Shown here piece after piece: positions 56,259 to 64,000 of a stretch of DNA of 64,000 nt. Each line of letters begins with the position of its first letter. Position 1 is the stretch's first letter. The DNA comes from Acetobacter lovaniensis (GTDB lineage: Bacteria; Pseudomonadota; Alphaproteobacteria; Acetobacterales; Acetobacteraceae). The DNA lies in NCBI RefSeq assembly GCF_014207635.1, contig NZ_JACHIE010000001.1, forward strand, positions 496,001-560,000. Reading direction: 5' to 3'. Under the pieces are notes generated by a model that saw only the letters and a program-made list of their open reading frames with translations, did no database searches and was not told the origin of the DNA. Position numbers and translations under genes: made by a program.

Positions 56259-56752
56259 CTAAGATGTCTGCTGTCGGTCAGACAGAAAATTCTGCAACAG
56301 CAATACGCATACTGCGCACACTATAGCGGAGTCAGCCACATTGAACACATACCAAGACCAACCGAATGCATGGGCATGCAAAAAATCCACCACGGCCCCA
56401 TAACGCACACGGTCAATCACGTTACCTATGGCGCCCCCGGTTACCGCACCCACACAGGCTGCTGTCACCCAGCTGGAGGTTCTGGCCATCCACACCAGCA
56501 GGCAACACGCTACTACCATTGCCACCACGGAAAACACAATCCGCCCGGCCCCACCCAGCCCGCCAAACATGCCAAATGTTACGGCGTGGTTCCAGACCAT
56601 GGTAAAGTTAAGGAACGGCAATACCCTGACAGAACCACGGGCGGGCAGGTCCAGCCCATATAAAATCCAGAACTTGCTCAGCTGGTCCGCAGAGAGAACC
56701 AGCATCAGCACAAGCAGGCCAATTCCTGCGGGTCGGAGCATGAACGGCTTTT

Positions 56753-56756
<4 letters not shown>
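56259..56756 (-). CDS. lspA: Lipoprotein signal peptidase (signal peptidase II)
   Basis: Aspartic membrane protease that cuts lipoprotein signals after lipid attachment. The 165-aa, four-helix protein has both catalytic motifs: GGAIGNVIDRVRYGAVVDF and FNVADSAI. The ATG at 56756 overlaps the ileS stop as ATGA, which rules out the longer in-frame start at 56882. The substrates encoded in this window include the lipoproteins at 47611, 55681 and 63079. Confidence 0.95.
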
Positions 56757-59671
<2,915 letters not shown>

Positions 59672-59827
59672 GGGAGGCTGAGGTCACTTCGGTTCGGGTT
59701 CATGCCGTGCGGGCTTTTGGCCCCCACGCCACCTTGGGCGTTACTGTCTTATCAAAAAGGAAAAGCGCATGGTCAAGCGCCAAACCGGGCTGCACGCCCA
59801 ACATGGCCCCCGACCATGCCAGTGGGC

Positions 59828-60772
59828 CTAACTTGGGGTGGGTTGCGTATCCAGCACCAGCCGGGCCTGCGCAGCATCCTGCGCAATCTGGGCTTTAAGG
59901 GCATCCAGCCCGTCAAAGCGTTTTTCCTCACGCAGCAGGGCATGGAGCGAAACCGAGAGTTCCTGCCCGTACAGGTCGCCCTCAAAGTCAAACAGATGGG
60001 CTTCCAGCCTGCTTTCCTGCCCGTCATTAATAGTCGGGCGGCGGCCGATATTGGCCACGCCACGGTGTGTTCTGCCATCTGGCAGGCGGATTGTGACCGC
60101 ATACACACCCCGCGCGGGTTCAAGGTGGCGGCCAAGCGGAATATTGGCGGTGGGGAAGCCCAGCAACCTGCCGCGCTTGTCCCCGTGCTGGACAACACCG
60201 CGAATACACCACAGCCGCCCAAGCTCTCTGGCGGCTTCCTCCGGATAGCCATCCTGCAACAGGCGGCGGATACGGGTGGAGGAAAAAGGCCCGCCCTGAT
60301 CAGCCAGCGCCTGCACGGCAGTAAAGCCCATGCCCAGTTGGTGGGTCCGTTCAGCCAGAAACGCCACATTACCCCCCCGGCGGTGCCCGAAGGCAAAGTC
60401 CGGGCCGCAACCGACATGGTGCAGGCGCAGGGCGTTGTGCAGCACATCTTCCACAAACTGTTCAGCACCCAGTTCGGAAAAGGTCTTGTCAAACCCGATC
60501 TGGAACACATGGCGCACACCCAGTGCGCGCAGCGCGGCCAGCCGCTCGGTGCTCAGGGTCAGCCGGAATGGCGGGTCCTGCGGCCGGAAGAGTTCACGCG
60601 GATGCGGCTCAAAGGTTACAACGGCAGGCGGCAGGTCCGGCCGGGCAGCAAAAACGGACCGGAGCAGATGGGCATGCCCAAGATGCACACCATCAAAATT
60701 ACCCAACGCCGCAGCGCAGCCATAGGCTTCTGCGGGAATGTTCCGCCAGTTGGTGTGCAGGCTGATTGTCAT
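59828..60772 (-). CDS. ribF: Riboflavin kinase / FAD synthetase
   Basis: Makes FMN and FAD. The 314-aa protein has the nucleotidyltransferase half (ALGNFDGVHLGHAHLL, TFEPHPRELF, FGHRRGGN, SSTRIRRLLQDG) and the flavokinase half (RGRLLGFPTANI, GVYAVTIRL, RRPTIND, EAHLFDFEGDLYG). AAGGAG precedes the ATG at 60772; the 96-codon upstream open frame belongs to the reverse frame of mtnC. Seven bases separate it from mtnC. Confidence 0.96.
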   Translation of the reverse strand: MTISLHTNWRNIPAEAYGCAAALGNFDGVHLGHAHLLRSVFAARPDLPPAVVTFEPHPRELFRPQDPPFRLTLSTERLAALRALGVRHVFQIGFDKTFSELGAEQFVEDVLHNALRLHHVGCGPDFAFGHRRGGNVAFLAERTHQLGMGFTAVQALADQGGPFSSTRIRRLLQDGYPEEAARELGRLWCIRGVVQHGDKRGRLLGFPTANIPLGRHLEPARGVYAVTIRLPDGRTHRGVANIGRRPTINDGQESRLEAHLFDFEGDLYGQELSVSLHALLREEKRFDGLDALKAQIAQDAAQARLVLDTQPTPS

Positions 60773-60779
60773 CGACCCA

Positions 60780-61490
60780 TTACGCTCCTTGTGGCAGACC
60801 AAACAGGCTGGCGGCCTGCTGCAGGGAGGCTGCAACACGGTGGCGGACACCGGGTGCCGTTCTGTCCTCGGGGCGGGCAATCTGGCAGACCTGCAACCCG
60901 GCCTGTTCGGCGGCTTCCAGCTCGGCCACCACATCGGACAGGAACAGCACATCCGCCGGAGCCCAGCCAGCCTTGCGCACAATGGCGCTGTAGCTGGCAC
61001 TTTCCCTTTTGCCCCCCATTTCCAGATCAAAGAACGCGCTGAACAGGGGTGTGACGTCACCCTGCTCCGTGTAGCCGTAAATCAGCTTCTGCGCGGCCTG
61101 AGAGCCGGAGGAATACACGGCCAGTGTCAGCCCTGCCGCTTTCCATGCCTTTAGGGTCGGCACAACATCGGGGTAGAGGTCAGCCACCAGTTCGCCCTCG
61201 CGGTAGCCCTGTTCCCAGCATAGCCCCTGCAGGCTTTTAAGGGGGGCTACCTTGGCGTCCGTATCCATCCAGCGTTCAAGCTGTTCGGCGGCAGGCACAC
61301 CGGGGGCCAGTTCCGCCGTCTGGGCCAGTGCCTGCGCCACCACGGGGTTATCGTGCCGGGCAAGCAGCGCAGGCAGGTGTTTGCGCGCGTAGGGAAAGAG
61401 GACTTTGTGCACAAAAGCCACAGGCAGGGTGGTGCCTTCAATATCCAGCAGCACCACGCGCGGCGTGCTCAGGCCCGTATTCTGAATCAT
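60780..61490 (-). CDS. mtnC: Enolase-phosphatase E1 (methionine salvage)
   Basis: HAD-type enzyme that enolises and dephosphorylates 2,3-diketo-5-methylthiopentyl-1-phosphate. The 236-aa protein has LLDIEGTTLPVAFVHKVLFPYA (motif I, Asp nucleophile region), YSSGSQAAQKL (motif II) and FLSDVVAELEAA (motif III/IV). The ATG at 61490 is chosen over the in-frame 61538. It follows mtnD by 16 bases and is the third salvage gene in the run. Confidence 0.94.
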   Translation of the reverse strand: MIQNTGLSTPRVVLLDIEGTTLPVAFVHKVLFPYARKHLPALLARHDNPVVAQALAQTAELAPGVPAAEQLERWMDTDAKVAPLKSLQGLCWEQGYREGELVADLYPDVVPTLKAWKAAGLTLAVYSSGSQAAQKLIYGYTEQGDVTPLFSAFFDLEMGGKRESASYSAIVRKAGWAPADVLFLSDVVAELEAAEQAGLQVCQIARPEDRTAPGVRHRVAASLQQAASLFGLPQGA

Positions 61491-61506
61491 GATCCTGAAC
61501 TCTTGC

Positions 61507-62052
61507 CTAGCTGGAAAAGGAGGGAAACTGGAGGGCAATATCCGCCCCCGTGTACTGGGCCACCCAGCCTTCCTTATGGGTAAAGATGCGCAGGGTCACC
61601 ATATCGGGCTGCGGGCCTGCATCAAACCAGTGCTTATACCCTTCCGGCACGGAAATCAGGTCTCCCTGCGTGCATTCCACGTCATACACCCGGTCCATGA
61701 TATGCATGAGGAAGTGACCTCCCCCATGCACAAAAAACCGGACCTCATCCTCACTATGCGTATGTTCGGACAGGAACCTGCTGCGCAGGGCTTCCTTATT
61801 GGGGGTCTGGGCGTTTACGCGCAGCACATCGGCCGAGCCTGCCCCGGTTTCCCCCATCAGCCTGTCCAGCCAGGGGCGGTAGGTTGCCAGCACGGTGGCT
61901 TCATCCGCATCCTTGGGCGGGGGCTGCACGGCATCCCACCGCTCAAAGCGGATGCCAAACGGGGCAAGGGCCGTGGCAATTTCCGTTGCATCGTGCGTCT
62001 GCAACAGGGGCACGCCGGGACGGGTATCCTCAAACACACTCAGGCTGCTCAT
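61507..62052 (-). CDS. mtnD: Acireductone dioxygenase
   Basis: Cupin enzyme that cleaves acireductone to the methionine precursor and formate (Fe form). The 181-aa protein has the metal ligands in EHTHSEDEVRFFV and the second-shell GHFLMHI and GYKHWF. GAAGGAAG lies upstream of the ATG at 62052, which overlaps the mtnB stop as ATGA. Other salvage genes (mtnA, mtnK or mtnP) are not in this window. Confidence 0.95.
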   Translation of the reverse strand: MSSLSVFEDTRPGVPLLQTHDATEIATALAPFGIRFERWDAVQPPPKDADEATVLATYRPWLDRLMGETGAGSADVLRVNAQTPNKEALRSRFLSEHTHSEDEVRFFVHGGGHFLMHIMDRVYDVECTQGDLISVPEGYKHWFDAGPQPDMVTLRIFTHKEGWVAQYTGADIALQFPSFSS

Positions 62053-62672
62053 ATCCCCAGCTTCCTTCTTTCCAGAACACAGGCGAGCAGGAACTCCAAC
62101 CCTTCCAGCCGGGCAAGGGCTGCGGCCATGTCCCTGCCCCACACATACACACCATGGCCACGGATAATGTAGCCTGCGGGCATGTCGGCAAAAAACGGCT
62201 CTACCTCACGCGCCAGACGGGCAATATCCTGATCATTGGCAAAAAGCGGTATGCGCACGGCCGCATCATGCGTGTCCTGCCCCTCAAACACTTTCTGAAC
62301 CTCGTACCCTTCCACAACAAGGGCTGGGGAAGGCTCGGTCATGGACAGAACGGTGGAGGCAACGGAATGGCCGTGCAGCACGGCCCCCACATCGGGCAGC
62401 AGGCGGTAAACCTGACAGTGCAGAAGCGTTTCCGCGCTCGGTCTGTTATCCGGCTGGTGGGGCTGACCCGCCAGATCCACGGTAATCACGTCATTCCGGG
62501 TTAAAAAACCCTTGTGACAGCCAGAGCGTGTAATGGCTATGCGCCCATCGGGCAGCCTGCAACTGATGTTACCTGCCGTGGCGGGCACCCAGCCGCGCGC
62601 ATCCAGCCGCTGTCCCGCATGCACAATATCCTGCGCGCCGCGGACAAAATCCGTGGTGGCGTTATCCGTCAT
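62049..62672 (-). CDS. mtnB: Methylthioribulose-1-phosphate dehydratase
   Basis: Zinc enzyme of the class II aldolase fold; dehydrates methylthioribulose-1-phosphate in methionine salvage. The 207-aa protein shows ATAGNISCRL, SAETLLHCQVYR, GAVLHGHSVAST (zinc His pair) and IIRGHGVYVWG. Ribosome binding site GGAAGG lies upstream. It overlaps mtnD by four bases and begins 27 bases after tatA. Confidence 0.95.
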   Translation of the reverse strand: MTDNATTDFVRGAQDIVHAGQRLDARGWVPATAGNISCRLPDGRIAITRSGCHKGFLTRNDVITVDLAGQPHQPDNRPSAETLLHCQVYRLLPDVGAVLHGHSVASTVLSMTEPSPALVVEGYEVQKVFEGQDTHDAAVRIPLFANDQDIARLAREVEPFFADMPAGYIIRGHGVYVWGRDMAAALARLEGLEFLLACVLERRKLGI

Positions 62673-62699
62673 GATACTGCTGGCCTTCCTCGGCGTTGG

Positions 62700-62951
62700 T
62701 CAGGGCTGGGGGGCCTTGTCTGCCGGGGCGGCGGTGCGCTCGGCAGCAGCGGCAGGGGGGGGCGCAATATGGCCGGAGCCCGCACGGGGGGGGGCGTCAT
62801 CCATCGGTTCGTCATCGGCCATGTGTTTCTTGAAGGATTTGATACCCTTGGCCATATCCCCCATGATGGTGCTGATCTTGCCGCCACCACCAAACAACAC
62901 CAGCACGACCACCAGAACAATAAGCCAGTGCCAGATGCTCAAGCTGCCCAT
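62700..62951 (-). CDS. tatA: Twin-arginine translocase subunit TatA
   Basis: Forms the pore of the Tat pathway for folded proteins. The 83-aa protein has the short N-terminus MGSLSIWHW, one membrane helix ([12 protein letters not shown]), the hinge [23 protein letters not shown] and an acidic/Pro-Ala-rich tail. AAGGAAGAG precedes the ATG at 62951; the longer open frame upstream is not TatA-like. tatB and tatC are not adjacent, so they must lie elsewhere. Confidence 0.93.
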   Translation of the reverse strand: MGSLSIWHWLIVLVVVLVLFGGGGKISTIMGDMAKGIKSFKKHMADDEPMDDAPPRAGSGHIAPPPAAAAERTAAPADKAPQP

Positions 62952-63078
62952 TCTACTCTTCCTTAAACCTGATGGCACGCACATGCGGCCAGTCTGCTTG
63001 CCGTAATTGGCCTTGTACATGAGGGCGAACACGCCGTGATGCAAGTTTTTCCTTTTTAACCCCGCGCAAACGCCCTGT

Positions 63079-63537
63079 TCAGCTATTTCCGGGGGCATAC
63101 GGTTCTATAAATCCGTAGGTTGGGTAAACCGTCTTGCCATAGGCATGCGTGGGGGACCACCACACGCGCACACGTGTCCAGTCATTGCGGGGAGATACGT
63201 CCTGTACCGGGGCGTGGCGTGTGACCTCACCCGGCTCCCAGTTGGCGTGGTCCACCAGTACCAGACGGCTGCTCCGCACCTCCCTGACCACCGACACATG
63301 ACCCGAAGGCAGCCTGCGGGTGGAGCGGAACACAAGCACATCCCCCGCTCTGGGGCTGGAGGCGCGCACGTACTGCCCCCGCGCCTCCCACCACCATGTT
63401 GCGGCATCTCCGCGCAGGTTGATGTCCGAATGTTCCCGCGCATAGGGCGCACACTGCACGGCTCCATGCCAGTTGCCGCCCCCCGCGCAGGCCGCCAGCA
63501 GCGGCAGCAGGGCAAGGCATGACCAGCCCGCCTTCAC
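63079..63537 (-). CDS. CHAP-domain lipoprotein (probable peptidoglycan amidase)
   Basis: A 152-aa protein with a lipoprotein signal (lipobox LAAC) and a single CHAP-type domain: the nucleophile Cys in VQCAPYARE, the fold-forming [10 protein letters not shown], and the His in PSGHVSVV followed by LVDHANW. It would cut amide bonds in peptidoglycan at the outer membrane face. The GTG start at 63537 overlaps the recX stop as GTGA; an in-frame ATG at 63564 would overlap recX more. 127 bases upstream of tatA. Confidence 0.82.
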   Translation of the reverse strand: MKAGWSCLALLPLLAACAGGGNWHGAVQCAPYAREHSDINLRGDAATWWWEARGQYVRASSPRAGDVLVFRSTRRLPSGHVSVVREVRSSRLVLVDHANWEPGEVTRHAPVQDVSPRNDWTRVRVWWSPTHAYGKTVYPTYGFIEPYAPGNS

Positions 63538-64000
63538 GACTCGGCCCTCAGGCGGTCCATCCACTCCTCCGCTTCCTCATGCTGCATTTCCAGCACACGC
63601 TGGGCCACATCGCGCGCAAAACCTGCCCGGGCGAGCACACCCAGCGCCCTGTTCCGCCGGGCCGTGCCTGTGGCGTCGTCCTCATCTTCCGTGGCGGGTT
63701 CGGTGGCAAAGGGGCCAAGCCTGCGCTTGCGCGACAGCACCAGTGCGGCACAGAGCTCCTGCTCGGCTGCACTCAGGGTGCCTACGGCCATATCCAGCGC
63801 TTCACCCCGCACCTGTGGCGCCACACCTTTTGCGGCCAGATGCGCCTGCACCGCACGGGCCGAACGCCCCGAGCGCACAAGCCTGCGCACGCGTGAGCGG
63901 GCAAACACCGCATCATCCACCGCACCAAGGCGCACCATATCCTCCACCACCGCGCTCACAACGGAGTGCAGCCCGGCGGCGTGTTCTGCCACGCTCTCCG
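63534..64000 (-). CDS. recX: RecX-like regulatory protein (3' part)
   Basis: The visible 150 or so residues have the triple-helix repeats of RecX, the inhibitor of RecA filaments: LGAVDDAVFARSRVRRLVRSGRSARAVQAHLAAKGV, then AALVLSRKRRLG, and a last repeat with LARAGFARDVAQRVLE. The repeat before it, normally at the N-terminus, lies beyond the window, although a GTG at 63992 is present. An acidic insertion (ATEDEDDATG) separates the last two repeats. Its stop overlaps the start of the CHAP gene. Confidence 0.8.
   Translation of the reverse strand, partial: ESVAEHAAGLHSVVSAVVEDMVRLGAVDDAVFARSRVRRLVRSGRSARAVQAHLAAKGVAPQVRGEALDMAVGTLSAAEQELCAALVLSRKRRLGPFATEPATEDEDDATGTARRNRALGVLARAGFARDVAQRVLEMQHEEAEEWMDRLRAES

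Overview
The window reads as ordinary, dense, GC-rich chromosome of an alphaproteobacterium. My best guess is an acetic acid bacterium (Acetobacteraceae), and within it an Acetobacter/Komagataeibacter-like genus rather than Gluconobacter, because a full sucA-sucB-lpd (2-oxoglutarate dehydrogenase) operon is present. Other pointers are the fused shikimate kinase/dehydroquinate synthase, OmpA-type porins with a proline hinge, and a lipoyl-domain dihydrolipoyl dehydrogenase. The genus is an inference. I saw no phage, transposon, CRISPR array, rRNA or tRNA.

Layout. 1-8.9 kb (+): aroKB, an OmpA-family protein, a GtrA-like membrane protein, alaS, and the phospholipid pair psd-pssA. 8.9-16.2 kb (-): a six-gene, ATGA-coupled operon (order B-C-E-F-G-I) for a hydrogenase-4/complex I-like membrane complex, with a methyltransferase gene upstream. 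16.2-21.8 kb: gloB, a DUF2125-like protein, an intergenic region with two perfect DnaA boxes, plsC, ahcY and an L,D-transpeptidase. 21.8-32 kb: the 2-oxoglutarate dehydrogenase operon, zapE, an AhpD-like protein and comEC.

32.0-44.5 kb (+): one long, tightly packed run gltX-pyrB-pyrC'-plsY-dprA-topA-rnr-S41 peptidase-DUF1491, mostly with overlapping or nearly touching ends. 44.7-52.1 kb: a second OmpA-family protein, cysK facing a divergent Rrf2 regulator, a lipoprotein, a small secreted protein, parE and an RhtA-like exporter. 52.1-64 kb (-): an isolated nuoM, mutL, a DUF3035 lipoprotein, lspA, ileS, ribF, three methionine-salvage genes (mtnC, mtnD, mtnB), tatA, a CHAP lipoprotein and the 3' part of recX.

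The most unusual element is the 8.9-15.3 kb operon. Its small subunit keeps the four cysteines of a complex I N2-type cluster, but the large subunit lacks the CxxC pairs that bind NiFe, and the membrane subunits lack the usual antiporter signatures. It therefore should not be called a hydrogenase; it resembles the energy-converting hydrogenase-related (Ehr) class, in a strongly degenerate form. Other points worth attention are a hairpin that buries the Shine-Dalgarno of the L,D-transpeptidase gene, a dihydroorotase-like gene without its HxH zinc ligands, an orphan nuoM, and a candidate DnaA-binding region at 18.0-18.4 kb.
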